From Clostridium moniliforme (GTDB lineage: Bacteria; Bacillota; Clostridia; Clostridiales; Clostridiaceae), in assembly GCF_017873235.1 (NCBI RefSeq), contig NZ_JAGGJZ010000001.1, forward strand, positions 1 through 64,000: a stretch of 64,000 nucleotides of DNA, written 5' to 3'. Positions 29,061 to 38,461 of the stretch are shown in pieces. The notes beneath the pieces were generated by a model. It saw nothing but the letters and a program-made list of their open reading frames with translations, was not told the DNA's origin and ran no database searches. The stretch's first letter is position 1. Every line of letters starts with the position of its first letter. The translations under genes and the position numbers were made by a program.

Positions 29061-30962
29061 TTATTGTTTTTTGTATTCCTCTATTGCTTTTGCAATACCA
29101 TTTAGATACTCTTGTCTTTCATATTTTTCAAGGAGTATCATCTCTTTTTCTTCTTTGCTTTCTATTAGTTCTTGAAGTTTTGAATAGTTAGTTGAGTTTT
29201 TATCTATTTCATCTTGTAAATTATCTATTTCTAGCTCTAATTTTTCTATTACTCCATTTATTTCTTTAAACTCTTTTTGCTCATTAAAAGAAAATCTTGG
29301 GGCCTTATTTTCTTTTTTAGGTTTTTCTTTTTTTATTTTATTTGTTGAAGAATTAATAACCTCTTCTTTTGTTATATCTTTTTGATTTAGATAATCACTG
29401 TAATTTCCATGATATATTTTTATATTTCCAGTATTATCATAAGCAAAAATTTTATTACAAATTCGATCTAAAAAGTATCTATCATGGGAAACTACTACTA
29501 CTACACCTAAGTATTCATCTAAAAAATTTTCTAATATTTTTAATGTTTCTATATCTAAGTCATTTGTAGGTTCATCAAAAATCAGAAAATTTGGAGCTTC
29601 CATTAAAACTCTAAGCAATTGTAGTCTTCTTTTTTCTCCACCTGATAACTTTTCTATCTTTGAATATTGCATAGTTCCGTCAAATAAAAATCTTTCACAT
29701 AAAGTAGAAGCAGTTATTTTATTACCATCTGTAGTTGGAATATATTCTCCACCTTCTCTTACAAAATCAATAACTCTTAAATCATTATTTAATTCTTTTC
29801 CTTCTTGTGAAAAATATCCAAACTTTACTGTTTCGCCAACTTCTATTGAACCACTATCTAAATTCTCTTCTCCCATAAGCATCTTTAGAAAAGTTGTTTT
29901 TCCAGCACCATTTGGTCCAACTATTCCAATTCTATCTTCATTTGTAAATATATATGAAAAGTTTTCAATTAATTTTTTATTCTCGAAAGATTTATTTAAA
30001 TTATTAATTTCTACTATTTTCTTTCCAAGTCTTGTTCCAATAAAATTTAGTTCTATGTCAGTATTAACTTCTATGTATTCTTTATTTTTTAATTCCTCAA
30101 ATCTTTGAAGTCTTGCTTTTTGTTTTGTAGTTCTAGCCTTTGCACCTCTTCTAACCCATTTTAACTCATTCCTTATAAGTGCCTGCCTTTTAATTTCCTG
30201 AGTTTTTTCAGTTTCTATTCTTTCTATTTTTTTCTCTAAATACTTAGTGTAGTTTCCATCATAAGAATATAAATTTCCCCTATCTAATTCTATTATTTTA
30301 TTTGATACTCTATCTAAAAAATATCTGTCATGTGTTATCATAAGTAATGAACCTTTTCTACTGTTTAAATATTCTTCAAGCCATTCTATTGAAGTTGAGT
30401 CTAAATGATTTGTAGGCTCATCTAATATTAAAAGTTCACAGGGAGTAATAAGTGCTGAAGCTAAGAAAACACGTTTTCTTTGACCTCCAGATAAATTACC
30501 CATCTTTTCTGAATAATTAGTTATTCCAAGTTTGTTAAGTACACTTTTAGCTTCACTTTCTAAATCCCATAAATTTTGAGTATCAATTCTTGATTGTAAT
30601 TTTATTAATGTATCATTTAATGATACATCTCCCTTTTGAATTTTATCTAAAACTTCTTCATATTTCATTAGAAGTTTCATTTCTTCTGTTTCTCCTTTGA
30701 AGATTTGTTCTAAAATAGTTGAATCATCATTAAATTTTGTATCTTGAGATAGGTATTCAATTCTAACATTTTTACCTTGGATTCTTGTTCCATCAAAAAA
30801 ATCTTCTTTTCCAGCAACTATTTTTAAAAATGTTGATTTTCCAGCACCATTTATACCTATTAACCCTATTTTATCTCCTTCATTTATTCCAAGGGATACA
30901 TTTTTAAGTAATGTTTTTTCACTGTAACTTTTATTTATATTTTCTAATGTAATTAAATTCAT
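29061..30962 (-). CDS. ABC-F family ATPase (Uup/YdiF-like)
   Basis: The 633-residue soluble ATPase has two ABC domains and no membrane segments. Domain 1: GINGAGKSTFLK (about 36-47), LSGGQRKRVFLASAL and LLILDEPTNHLD. Domain 2: GPNGAGKTTFLK (about 352-363), LSGGEKRRLQLLRVL and LIFDEPTNDLD. The linker between them is basic (LKWVRRGAKARTTKQKAR). A C-terminal coiled coil (about 560-633) suggests the Uup/YdiF subgroup. ABC-F proteins act on ribosomes; some give antibiotic resistance, but nothing here shows that. The start is ATG 30962 with a weak GGAG-type site. Confidence 0.9.
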   Translation of the reverse strand: MNLITLENINKSYSEKTLLKNVSLGINEGDKIGLIGINGAGKSTFLKIVAGKEDFFDGTRIQGKNVRIEYLSQDTKFNDDSTILEQIFKGETEEMKLLMKYEEVLDKIQKGDVSLNDTLIKLQSRIDTQNLWDLESEAKSVLNKLGITNYSEKMGNLSGGQRKRVFLASALITPCELLILDEPTNHLDSTSIEWLEEYLNSRKGSLLMITHDRYFLDRVSNKIIELDRGNLYSYDGNYTKYLEKKIERIETEKTQEIKRQALIRNELKWVRRGAKARTTKQKARLQRFEELKNKEYIEVNTDIELNFIGTRLGKKIVEINNLNKSFENKKLIENFSYIFTNEDRIGIVGPNGAGKTTFLKMLMGEENLDSGSIEVGETVKFGYFSQEGKELNNDLRVIDFVREGGEYIPTTDGNKITASTLCERFLFDGTMQYSKIEKLSGGEKRRLQLLRVLMEAPNFLIFDEPTNDLDIETLKILENFLDEYLGVVVVVSHDRYFLDRICNKIFAYDNTGNIKIYHGNYSDYLNQKDITKEEVINSSTNKIKKEKPKKENKAPRFSFNEQKEFKEINGVIEKLELEIDNLQDEIDKNSTNYSKLQELIESKEEKEMILLEKYERQEYLNGIAKAIEEYKKQ

Positions 30963-31071
30963 CTTTTAATGCTCCTCTATAACAATTAACTACTCTTATT
31001 CTAACAAATTTATACCTATTATTAAAGTTTTAGTATATAATCATAATAATAATATGAATTGGAGTGATAAT

Positions 31072-31926
31072 ATGAAACTTAAAGAAAATGATAAAGTTCT
31101 TTTAGTAGCCTCTTCAAACCAATTACAAAAAAATAATAAAGAAATTTTAAATGAAATTATTTCAATATTAAAAGGATTTAAATTAAATGTAATCTTAGCA
31201 AAGGGTTTAATTAAAGAAGACTGCAAATTTTCTTCTGGTTTATTTAGAGGAAAGGAACTTATGAAAGGATTTGAAGATCCAAATATAAAATATATTTTTG
31301 ATATTTCAGGTGGAGATTTATGTAATGAAATATTACCTTATTTAGATTTTGATTTAATAAAGAATTCAAATGCTATTTATTTTGGATATAGTGATTTATC
31401 TGTACTTTTAAATTCTATTTACTCAAACTCAAATAAGAAGTCCTATTATTATAATATAAAAACAATTTTATCCAATGAAGGACTTGAAAATTTTTACAAT
31501 ACATTTATAAATGAAAATATTAATGAATCTTTATTTTCTTCATGGAAATATAAATGGTTAATTAAGAAGGAGTTTTCTGGAATTGTAGTTGGTGGAAATA
31601 TTAGATGTACATTAAAATTAGCTGGTACAAAATATATGCCTGAATTTAAATATAAAATATTATTTTTAGAAAGCAATGGTGGAGATATAACAAAGATAAG
31701 AAGTTTTATAGCTCAATATAAAATGCTTGGAATATTTAATGATATAAAAGGAATTATACTAGGACAGTTTACAGAAATAGATTTAAAAAACGAATGGGAA
31801 GAACTTGAAAATATTTTTATAAGTATATGCTCATCTAAAAATATTCCTCTAATTAAAACAAATGATATAGGTCATAGTATAAACTCTAAAGGAATTTGTA
31901 TTGGTGGATTTTTAAAAATAAGCTAA
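31072..31926 (+). CDS. S66-family LD-carboxypeptidase-like protein
   Basis: The 284-residue protein resembles LD-carboxypeptidase A (S66), which trims muramyl tetrapeptides, and also MccF-like proteins. The expected catalytic triad is visible: Ser in GYSDLSVLL (the nucleophile elbow), Glu in LFLESNGGD and His in NDIGHSINS. FRGKELMKGFEDPNIKYIFDISGG matches the N-terminal half. The start ATG at 31072 follows TGGAGTG; ATG 31054 would include it. No signal peptide is seen, so it is cytoplasmic. Some similarity is weak, so the substrate is open. Confidence 0.8.
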   Translation: MKLKENDKVLLVASSNQLQKNNKEILNEIISILKGFKLNVILAKGLIKEDCKFSSGLFRGKELMKGFEDPNIKYIFDISGGDLCNEILPYLDFDLIKNSNAIYFGYSDLSVLLNSIYSNSNKKSYYYNIKTILSNEGLENFYNTFINENINESLFSSWKYKWLIKKEFSGIVVGGNIRCTLKLAGTKYMPEFKYKILFLESNGGDITKIRSFIAQYKMLGIFNDIKGIILGQFTEIDLKNEWEELENIFISICSSKNIPLIKTNDIGHSINSKGICIGGFLKIS

Positions 31927-31947
31927 AACTTGAAGTTTTAGCTTATT
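31917..31947. terminator. bidirectional terminator overlapping two stop codons
   Basis: AATAAGCTAAAACT (31917-31930) is perfectly complementary to AGTTTTAGCTTATT (31934-31947) with a three-base loop. The left arm contains the S66 gene stop; the right arm extends into the stop region of the convergent hydrolase gene at 31938. Confidence 0.75.
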
Positions 31948-32591
31948 ATACTTTTAACTATATCTATACCATTAGATTGCATCTTAAATAAAGATACAAT
32001 ATTCATAAAATCACCATTATGATTTCCAAAGGAATAAGTTTCTACACAATTTATAGGTACAACAATTCTTTTATTTATATTATTTTCATTAAAATAAGTT
32101 TTTAATGATATTGCAAATGTTTCTACACATATATCTGTACATACCCCTACAACAATAAAGTTCTTAATAGAATTATTTTCATTTAGCCATTTTTGAAAAT
32201 CTAAAGAATGAAATCCATTAATAGAATTTTTCTTTATTATCTTATAATTTTTATCTTCTTTTAAAGAATCTTCTATTTCATCAATTAAATTCTCTTCGTT
32301 GCTACCTTTAACGCAATGAACAGGATAAGAATTAAATTCTGATGAATCTTTAGTATGGCTATCAATAAATACTATTTTCTTACATTCATTCATATTAGTT
32401 ATTAAGTTACTTATAGGCAAAATAACATTTTCTACTCTATTAGATGCAAGCAATCCCTCATTATAAAATCCCTTTATCATATCTATAACAATTAGGGCGG
32501 TATCTTCCTTTAAATTGTTACTTATATCATTTATATTTATTTCCTTTGAATTATATATATCCTCTTTTAAAATTTCTACTAAATTTTTCAT
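31938..32591 (-). CDS. isochorismatase-family cysteine hydrolase
   Basis: The 217-residue protein has the cysteine-hydrolase fold of nicotinamidases and isochorismatases. The catalytic Asp lies in ALIVIDMIKGF and the nucleophile Cys in VVGVCTDICVETFA. FIDSHTKDSSEFNSYPVHCVKGS matches the metal/substrate region of nicotinamidase-like members. The start ATG at 32591 follows GGAGGGG; the open frame extends to 32627 into the upstream gene. It may be a nicotinamidase, feeding NAD salvage, but the substrate is not proven. It forms a probable operon with 32614-33018. Confidence 0.82.
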   Translation of the reverse strand: MKNLVEILKEDIYNSKEININDISNNLKEDTALIVIDMIKGFYNEGLLASNRVENVILPISNLITNMNECKKIVFIDSHTKDSSEFNSYPVHCVKGSNEENLIDEIEDSLKEDKNYKIIKKNSINGFHSLDFQKWLNENNSIKNFIVVGVCTDICVETFAISLKTYFNENNINKRIVVPINCVETYSFGNHNGDFMNIVSLFKMQSNGIDIVKSIIS

Positions 32592-32613
32592 AAACCCCTC
32601 CATAATAAAAATA

Positions 32614-33018
32614 CTAAATAGAAACATCTATTTTCTTAAAAGCAATTCTTTTTTCTAATTCTTTAGTTTCCTTATCAATAGTTATTTTGTATATGTTTTG
32701 ACATCTTTCTTCTCTCCATTTTCTCATATATTTAGGAGTTGCAATAACTGAATAATAATAAGTATCCTCTATTTCATCTGAAAATTCTAAAAATGAAAGT
32801 ATACTTCTTGTATCTAAAGTAATATTATCTTTATTTAAATTATTATATATCGGTACAAAATACTTCATTGGTATTTGATAATTATATAATCCTGAAATTT
32901 TTTTACCGCCTAAAATACCTCTATATAACAATCTGTTTTCTTTTATCTTATCTTCGTTAACTTTTATTTTAAATATTGGTTCACCTAAATTATTTTTATC
33001 AATACGTATTTTTATCAT
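32614..33018 (-). CDS. hypothetical protein
   Basis: A 134-residue soluble protein I do not recognise. It starts with IKIRIDKNNLGEPIFKIKVNEDKIKENRLLYRGILGG and has a central WREERCQNIYKITI segment. There are no membrane segments or signal peptide. The start is ATG 33018; the ribosome site is weak (CGTGAGGT upstream). It precedes the isochorismatase-family gene by 22 bases on the same strand, and is probably cotranscribed with it. Confidence 0.6.
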   Translation of the reverse strand: MIKIRIDKNNLGEPIFKIKVNEDKIKENRLLYRGILGGKKISGLYNYQIPMKYFVPIYNNLNKDNITLDTRSILSFLEFSDEIEDTYYYSVIATPKYMRKWREERCQNIYKITIDKETKELEKRIAFKKIDVSI

Positions 33019-33057
33019 ATTGCATTTTACCTCACGTCATTTTACTAAATATAGTAT

Positions 33058-33564
33058 TTATTTTCTTAAGCCGTATCCTCCGTATACTGTTCTTGTATCT
33101 GCTATTGATATTACGGCTTTAATATCTAAATCTTCTATCAATTTTACTATTTCACCCTTCCTCTTTCTTTTAGCGTGTACTATTAAAACTGATTTTTCAT
33201 TATCATATCCTTTCCCTGAAACTACAGTAACTCCAAGATTAGCACTTTTTAAAGCATTTAATATTTTATCTTCATTTTCTTTTGTAGTTATAATATTAAA
33301 AGTTACAAGTCCTATAGCTAACTTTTCTTCAATAATTGAACCTACATAATTTCCACATGCAAAACCTAATGCATAAACAAAAATCTTTATAGGATCCTGC
33401 TGAATATTTTGCAAAACATTTCCTACTACTACTAACCATATAATTACTTCAAAAAAACCTATAACAGATGCATATAATTTTTCTCCTCTAGTAAGTAATA
33501 CAGTTCTTACAGTTGTTAAGGAAACCTCTATTATCTTTGCAAAGAAAATAATTAAATATAACAT
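33058..33564 (-). CDS. UPF0316 (DUF2179) membrane protein
   Basis: The 168-residue protein matches the UPF0316 family. Three membrane segments (about residues 1-18, 30-50 and 58-75; SLTTVRTVLLTRGEKL between them is typical) are followed by a cytoplasmic DUF2179 domain (about 105-165) with VTVVSGKGYD and ISIADTRTVYGGYG. Function unknown; DUF2179 also occurs in YitT-type transporters. The start ATG at 33564 follows GGAGG by six bases; the open frame begins at 33582. Confidence 0.85.
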   Translation of the reverse strand: MLYLIIFFAKIIEVSLTTVRTVLLTRGEKLYASVIGFFEVIIWLVVVGNVLQNIQQDPIKIFVYALGFACGNYVGSIIEEKLAIGLVTFNIITTKENEDKILNALKSANLGVTVVSGKGYDNEKSVLIVHAKRKRKGEIVKLIEDLDIKAVISIADTRTVYGGYGLRK

Positions 33565-33687
33565 GATTAGCCTCCATTCCATATATTTCCAAGGAAATAT
33601 TTTATTATTTCATCGTATGTTTAACTTATTTAGAAAATAAAAGCTAAATGATTTTTTACCATTTAGCTTTAAATTTTTAGTAATATA

Positions 33688-34074
33688 TTATTTATTTGAT
33701 TTAAAATAATCCAAAAGAATTTCTTTTTCTCCATCAATAAAATCATATTTATCAATAGTATTTTCGTTTATCCAACTAGCTTCACATACATTTTTCCCTA
33801 AATTCATATATTCTTTTATTTTGCCAGAATATATAAGAATAGTTTCTTCATTATTAGATAAATTAAACTCTTTTATTGGTTCTAAATCAAATACCAATGT
33901 ATTTAAATCTTCTTTAATTGCATTTATAATACACTTTTCATTTGTCTCTCTTCCCTTTTTTAATCTTCCTACACATTTCCATCCTTCAGATTTTTTTTTC
34001 TTTCCTTTTTTTAAGATTAGAACATTATTAAAATCATCTTTAAGTATTATTGAACATCCTATAACCTTACCCAC
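33688..34074 (-). CDS. Nudix-like protein with a degenerate Nudix box
   Basis: The 128-residue protein looks like a small Nudix-fold protein: VIGCSIILKDDFNNVLILKKGKK is a typical first strand pair, and GRLKKGRETNEKCIINAIKEDLN stands where the Nudix box GX5EX7REUXEEXGU should be. The first Glu is Arg, and the REU group is replaced (NAI), while KED remains. The enzyme may therefore be inactive or act on other chemistry. The start is ATG 34074 after AGGAGG. It is monocistronic. Confidence 0.55.
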   Translation of the reverse strand: MGKVIGCSIILKDDFNNVLILKKGKKKKSEGWKCVGRLKKGRETNEKCIINAIKEDLNTLVFDLEPIKEFNLSNNEETILIYSGKIKEYMNLGKNVCEASWINENTIDKYDFIDGEKEILLDYFKSNK

Positions 34075-34274
34075 AGTAATATTTCCTCCTAGCCTTAACC
34101 TTTGTAAAATAATTTATATTCTTATTAGTAATACTTCTATAAAAGATACTAAAATCCTTTTTTTATTTTTATTTTATTAAAAGCTACAGTATTCCACATA
34201 TTAAGATATTATTTATATTATACAGTTATTATGATAAAATTATTATTAATATATTTAGAAAGGATTTTTACATT

Positions 34275-34553
34275 ATGAATAACTTTACAAATGACGATAT
34301 TATAATTATTGTAAAAGAAATAATTAATTCATTAAAAGAAGAAGAATTAACTGGATATTTTACAGATGATGAATATCATTTTCCAAAATACATTTCTGAT
34401 AAAATAGATTTATTATCTAAGGATGAATATATTAAATTTATTACTTCCTGTGAAAAAATAGCAAATAATTTATATGGTAAATATAATAACGAATTAAATT
34501 ATTTAAATATGCTACATGAAGAAATATTAGAAGAGATTAAAATTTATTTTTAA
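34275..34553 (+). CDS. small acidic hypothetical protein
   Basis: A 92-residue, acidic, mostly helical protein (TNDDIIIIVKEIINSLKEEELTGYF, then FPKYISDKIDLLSKDEYIKFITSCEK). I do not recognise it. The start is ATG 34275, 11 bases after AAAGGA. No membrane segment or signal is present. It lies alone between the divergent Nudix-like gene and a small convergent membrane gene. No clear terminator follows. Confidence 0.6.
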   Translation: MNNFTNDDIIIIVKEIINSLKEEELTGYFTDDEYHFPKYISDKIDLLSKDEYIKFITSCEKIANNLYGKYNNELNYLNMLHEEILEEIKIYF

Positions 34554-34636
34554 TTTCTGAATAGAGAATAAAATTTCACTCACTCTAAAGGGTTATATAA
34601 AATAACTTCTTAACAAAATATAGCCTAAATTTTAAA

Positions 34637-34660
34637 TGGAATGTTAAAGCTAACATTCCA
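34637..34660 (-). terminator. weak hairpin after the small membrane gene
   Basis: TGGAATGTTA (34637-34646) pairs with TAACATTCCA (34651-34660). On the minus strand it is followed by TTTAAAATTT, a poor T tract, so the function as terminator is uncertain. Confidence 0.5.
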
Positions 34661-34667
34661 CATTAAA

Positions 34668-34862
34668 CTATTCTTCACTTTCAAAAAGTGCAAATAAAAT
34701 TGTTGGAGATAATAAAATTAACGGAGAAATTCCACCCCAAAAAACTGGATTATTTAAATAACTAAAAGAAAATTTATTAAATACAAAAGGAGCTGCTATA
34801 AAGCCTATAAAAAGAATTAGTATAAAACTAAAGTATTTTAAAACTAAAAAATTCTTCTTCAT
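34668..34862 (-). CDS. small two-helix membrane protein
   Basis: A 64-residue protein with two predicted membrane helices (about 8-30 and 42-60; FILILFIGFIAAPFVF and GGISPLILLSPTILFALF) and a positively charged N-terminus. No family is recognised. The start is ATG 34862 with a weak AAGTGG site. It is possible that it is not expressed, but codon pattern and the hairpin after it suggest a real gene. Confidence 0.5.
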   Translation of the reverse strand: MKKNFLVLKYFSFILILFIGFIAAPFVFNKFSFSYLNNPVFWGGISPLILLSPTILFALFESEE

Positions 34863-34931
34863 TTTACCACTTCTTATTTAAATTTAATTTTATTACTATA
34901 TATTATTCAAAAAAATATCTGTAAGTTACGT

Positions 34932-34966
34932 AAAAAAAGAAATAAGAGTCTATTAACTCCTATTTC
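34932..34966 (-). terminator. intrinsic terminator after exodeoxyribonuclease III
   Basis: GAAATAAGAG (34939-34948) pairs with CTCCTATTTC (34957-34966) with one mismatch. On the minus strand TTTTTTT follows. Confidence 0.75.
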
Positions 34967-34979
34967 CTATAATTTTTAA

Positions 34980-35735
34980 TTATTCAATTATTAATTCAAC
35001 TGGACAATGATCAGATCCAAAAACTTCTGAATGTATTTTGGCATCAATAAGTTTGTCTTTAAGTAAGTTCGATACTAAAAAATAATCTATTCTCCATCCA
35101 GCATTATTTTTTCTTGCATTAAATCTATAAGACCACCAAGAATATGCACCTTCTAATTCTGGATAAAAATATCTAAAAGTATCAATAAAACCACTATTTA
35201 ATAATTCACTAAACTTTGCTCTCTCTTCATCACTAAAACCTGCATTTTTTCTATTTGTTTTAGGATTTTTAAGATCTATTTCATTATGTGCTACATTTAA
35301 ATCACCACATACTATAACAGGCTTATTTTTTTCAAGTTCTTTTAAAAATGATCTAAATTCATCTTCCCAAATCATTCTATAATCTAGTCTAGCAAGTTTT
35401 TCTTTAGAGTTAGGGGTATAAACTGTTACAACATAATATTCATTAAATTCTGCTGTTATAACTCTTCCTTCCTTATCGTGTTCTTCTATACCTAATCCAT
35501 ATAATATATTTAATGGTTTCTCCTTAGTAAATAAAGCTGTACCTGAATAACCTTTTTTTTCTGCATAATTCCAATACTGATGGTATCCTTCTAAATTTAA
35601 GTCTAATTGACCTTCTTGAAGTTTAGTTTCTTGAAGACAAAAAATATCAGCATTAGCTTCATTAAAATATTCTAAAAAGCCTTTTTTTACACAAGCTCTA
35701 ATTCCATTTACATTCCAAGATATTAACTTTTTCAT
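34980..35735 (-). CDS. xth: exodeoxyribonuclease III (AP endonuclease)
   Basis: The enzyme cuts DNA at abasic sites and has 3'-5' exonuclease activity in base-excision repair. Family motifs in order: ISWNVNGIRAC, LQETKLQEGQ (catalytic Glu), YSGTALFTKE, VYTPNSK, GDLNVAHNEIDL, GWRIDYFLVS and SDHCPVELII (catalytic His). The 251-residue length is normal. The start is ATG 35735 with AGGAGG upstream. Monocistronic. Confidence 0.95.
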   Translation of the reverse strand: MKKLISWNVNGIRACVKKGFLEYFNEANADIFCLQETKLQEGQLDLNLEGYHQYWNYAEKKGYSGTALFTKEKPLNILYGLGIEEHDKEGRVITAEFNEYYVVTVYTPNSKEKLARLDYRMIWEDEFRSFLKELEKNKPVIVCGDLNVAHNEIDLKNPKTNRKNAGFSDEERAKFSELLNSGFIDTFRYFYPELEGAYSWWSYRFNARKNNAGWRIDYFLVSNLLKDKLIDAKIHSEVFGSDHCPVELIIE

Positions 35736-35812
35736 TTTGAAAAAACCTCCTTTATATAGAGATTATTATAACATTAAATCATTATTAATAAATAACTATT
35801 TAATATATTATG

Positions 35813-37168
35813 TTAATTTTTAAAAGAATGTATTGGTGCTGGTATTCTTCCACCTCTTGCTATAAATTTATCAGAATTAAATTTATTTACTTTTATTACT
35901 GGTGCTCTTCCCAAAAGGCCTCCAAATTCTATTATATCTGAAACTTTTGATCCTGGTGCAGGAATAACTCTTACTGCTGTTGTTTTGTTGTTTATTACCC
36001 CTATTGCTGCTTCATCTGCAATTATTGCAGATATTGTTGATGCAGATGTTTCTCCAGGTATTGCAATCATATCTAGGCCAACAGAACATACACAAGTCAT
36101 TGCTTCTAACTTTTCTATATTTAATGAATTATTTAAAACACCATCTATCATACCTGCATCTTCAGATACTGGTATGAAAGCTCCACTTAATCCACCAACA
36201 TGTTTGCAAGCCATTATTCCACCTTTTTTAACGGCATCATTTAATAAAGCAAGAGCTGCTGTTGTTCCATGAGTTCCAACTCTTTCAAGTCCTATCTCTT
36301 CTAATATACGTGCAACAGAATCGCCTATTGCTGGAGTTGGTGCTAATGATAAATCAACTATTCCAAATGGAACACCTAATCTTTTTGAAGCTTCTGATCC
36401 AACTAATTGACCTATTCTTGTGATTTTGAATGCTGTTTTCTTTATTGTTTCACAAACAACATCGAAAGATTCTCCCCTAACCTTTTCAAGTGCTCGTTCA
36501 ACAACTCCAGGGCCTGAAACTCCAACATTTATTATCTTTTCTCCTTCAGAAACTCCATGAAAAGCTCCTGCCATAAATGGGTTATCTTCAACAGCATTTG
36601 CAAATACAACTAACTTTGCACATCCAAATCCATTTGTATCTTTAGTAAGATTTGCTGTACTCTTTATAATTTCACCCATATCTCTAACAGCATCCATATT
36701 TATACCCGCTTTTGAAGATCCAACATTTACTGATGCACAAACTTTATTTGTATTTGCCAAAGCTTCTGGAATTGAATTTATAAGTATTTTATCTCCTTTT
36801 GTATATCCTTTTTGAACTAATGCAGAAAATCCACCTAAAAAATCTATTCCCAAATCTTCTGCTGCTTTATCTAAAGTTTTAGCTATACTTACATAACTAT
36901 CAAGGTTAGTAGCACCTCCAATTATTGATATTGGTGTAACTGATACTCTTTTATTTACTATTGGAACTCCAAATTCTTTTTCAATATCATTTCCTACCTT
37001 TACTAAATCTTTTGCTGATTTAGTTATTTTATTATATATTTTCTCCAATAAAACCTTTTCATTTGAATCTATACAATCTAGTAAAGATATTCCCATTGTA
37101 ATTGTTCTTATATCTAAATTTTCTTCATCAATCATTTTTATAGTTTCTAATATATTACTTGTATTCAA
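35813..37168 (-). CDS. PFL-like protein, UPF0210 (DUF711) family
   Basis: The 451-residue protein matches UPF0210, annotated as PFL-family because of a pyruvate-formate-lyase-like fold. Recognisable parts are [14 protein letters not shown] near the N-terminus, [37 protein letters not shown] and [23 protein letters not shown] near the C-terminus. No glycyl-radical motif is present, and the function is unknown. The start is TTG 37168, with GGAGAG upstream. It is 15 bases after the ACT-domain gene, a pair conserved in Firmicutes. Confidence 0.9.
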   Translation of the reverse strand: MNTSNILETIKMIDEENLDIRTITMGISLLDCIDSNEKVLLEKIYNKITKSAKDLVKVGNDIEKEFGVPIVNKRVSVTPISIIGGATNLDSYVSIAKTLDKAAEDLGIDFLGGFSALVQKGYTKGDKILINSIPEALANTNKVCASVNVGSSKAGINMDAVRDMGEIIKSTANLTKDTNGFGCAKLVVFANAVEDNPFMAGAFHGVSEGEKIINVGVSGPGVVERALEKVRGESFDVVCETIKKTAFKITRIGQLVGSEASKRLGVPFGIVDLSLAPTPAIGDSVARILEEIGLERVGTHGTTAALALLNDAVKKGGIMACKHVGGLSGAFIPVSEDAGMIDGVLNNSLNIEKLEAMTCVCSVGLDMIAIPGETSASTISAIIADEAAIGVINNKTTAVRVIPAPGSKVSDIIEFGGLLGRAPVIKVNKFNSDKFIARGGRIPAPIHSFKN

Positions 37169-37183
37169 AATAATCTCTCCAAT

Positions 37184-37453
37184 CTAAATAGTATGCATTG
37201 ATTTAAATATTTCTTCTTTTTGAACTTTTATTATTACATTTAGACTATCTCCTATTTTTGAAAGACATTTACTAACTTCATTAAAATTGCAATTACATTT
37301 TTCTAAATCTACAATCATAAACATTGTAAAATTTCCATTCATTATTGTTTGACTTACATCTAGAATATTAATATTTAACCTAGCTAGTTCAGAGCTTATA
37401 GCTGAAACTATCCCTACTTTATCTTGACCTATAACAGTAATTATTGAATTCAT
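37184..37453 (-). CDS. ACT domain protein (UPF0237)
   Basis: An 89-residue single ACT domain: ITVIGQDKVGIVSAISSELARLNINILDVSQTI is the ligand-binding edge of the fold. Such proteins are thought to sense a small metabolite, possibly an amino acid. It is directly upstream of the PFL-like gene and probably regulates or partners with it. The start is ATG 37453 after GGAGGG. Confidence 0.9.
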   Translation of the reverse strand: MNSIITVIGQDKVGIVSAISSELARLNINILDVSQTIMNGNFTMFMIVDLEKCNCNFNEVSKCLSKIGDSLNVIIKVQKEEIFKSMHTI

Positions 37454-37608
37454 ATTATACCCTCCATATATAATTAAATTTAGTATTTAAAAATAACTAT
37501 ATATATATTATACAAAATTTTTATTATTTAACAAAAAGGGGATTATTGTATATTAACACCATTCATGGTAATATTAAGTGAAATATTACATTAAGAAAGG
37601 GCTTATTT

Positions 37609-38367
37609 ATGTTAAAATCAAAATATTTTAAAGTTGTTATAATTAGTATTATAATATTTTTTGTTATAATAGGAATTTATTTTAGTAATAATAAAAAAGA
37701 AGAAATAAAAATTAAAAATACTAATTTATTAAAAAGTGAATTATCTTCTTTAGAGAAAGAAAGAAATGATCCTTATCTTCTTTTAGTAAATAAAAATAAT
37801 TTATTAAAAGAAAATTATGTTGCAAAAGATATTTCTGAATCAAAGCTTCCTTTTTTACCTTATATAGTTACAACTAAATTAAATAAAACTGCTATTAAGA
37901 ATGCAAAAAAAATGTTTGAAGATGCAAAGTCACAAGGTATATACTTACTTGGTGCATCTGGATATCGTACTCACAAAACTCAAGTTACCCTTTTTAATTC
38001 AAATGTTAAGAGAAAAGGTAAGAAAGCTACCTTAGAATATTCAGCTCCTCCTGGTGCAAGTGAGCATGAAACTGGACTAGCAATAGATATACTTAGCAAA
38101 GATAGTACAAATTTAGATGATAGGTTTGAAAAATCAAAGGCTTTTAAGTGGCTTAAAAATAATTGTTATAAATATGGATTTATTTTAAGGTATCCAAAGG
38201 ATAAGGTTAATATAACAAAATATTGTTATGAACCATGGCACTATAGGTATGTAGGAAAAAAACATGCTGAAAAAATAATGAAAAATAATTTATGTTTAGA
38301 GGAATATTTAAATAATTTAGATAAAGATATTGAAAATTTAAAAGATAAATTAAATAGTCGAAAATAA
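37609..38367 (+). CDS. VanY-like D-alanyl-D-alanine carboxypeptidase (M15B)
   Basis: The 252-residue protein has one N-terminal membrane anchor (about residues 9-26) and an extracellular M15B peptidase domain. Motifs: SGYRTHKTQ, PPGASEHETGLAIDI (zinc His and Asp) and EPWHYRYVG (second zinc His). It removes or trims D-Ala ends of peptidoglycan peptides. A helical tail follows. The start is ATG 37609 with AAAGGG upstream. Nothing around it suggests a vancomycin-resistance cluster. Confidence 0.88.
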   Translation: MLKSKYFKVVIISIIIFFVIIGIYFSNNKKEEIKIKNTNLLKSELSSLEKERNDPYLLLVNKNNLLKENYVAKDISESKLPFLPYIVTTKLNKTAIKNAKKMFEDAKSQGIYLLGASGYRTHKTQVTLFNSNVKRKGKKATLEYSAPPGASEHETGLAIDILSKDSTNLDDRFEKSKAFKWLKNNCYKYGFILRYPKDKVNITKYCYEPWHYRYVGKKHAEKIMKNNLCLEEYLNNLDKDIENLKDKLNSRK

Positions 38368-38420
38368 AATAATATTACTTAAATATTATAATTAATTTAA
38401 AATTAAATAGTTTAAATAAA

Positions 38421-38458
38421 AAAAAAGAAATGTTAGATAAACCTAACATTTCTTTTTT
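38421..38458. terminator. bidirectional intrinsic terminator
   Basis: AAAAAAGAAATGTTAG (38421-38436) pairs with CTAACATTTCTTTTTT (38443-38458). It serves the VanY-like gene and the convergent queT. Confidence 0.9.
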
Positions 38459-38461
38459 ATT

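Noticed and set aside
33821-34180. A 119-residue plus-strand frame opposite the Nudix-like gene
   Set aside because: The minus-strand frame has the ribosome site and Nudix-like sequence; the opposite frame has neither.
35980-36272. Two overlapping plus-strand frames opposite the PFL-like gene
   Set aside because: Both are reverse-strand shadows of UPF0210 coding sequence, without start signals.
37609-38367. VanY-like gene as part of a vancomycin resistance locus
   Set aside because: No vanHAX, vanRS or related genes are near; single M15B carboxypeptidases are common in Clostridia.
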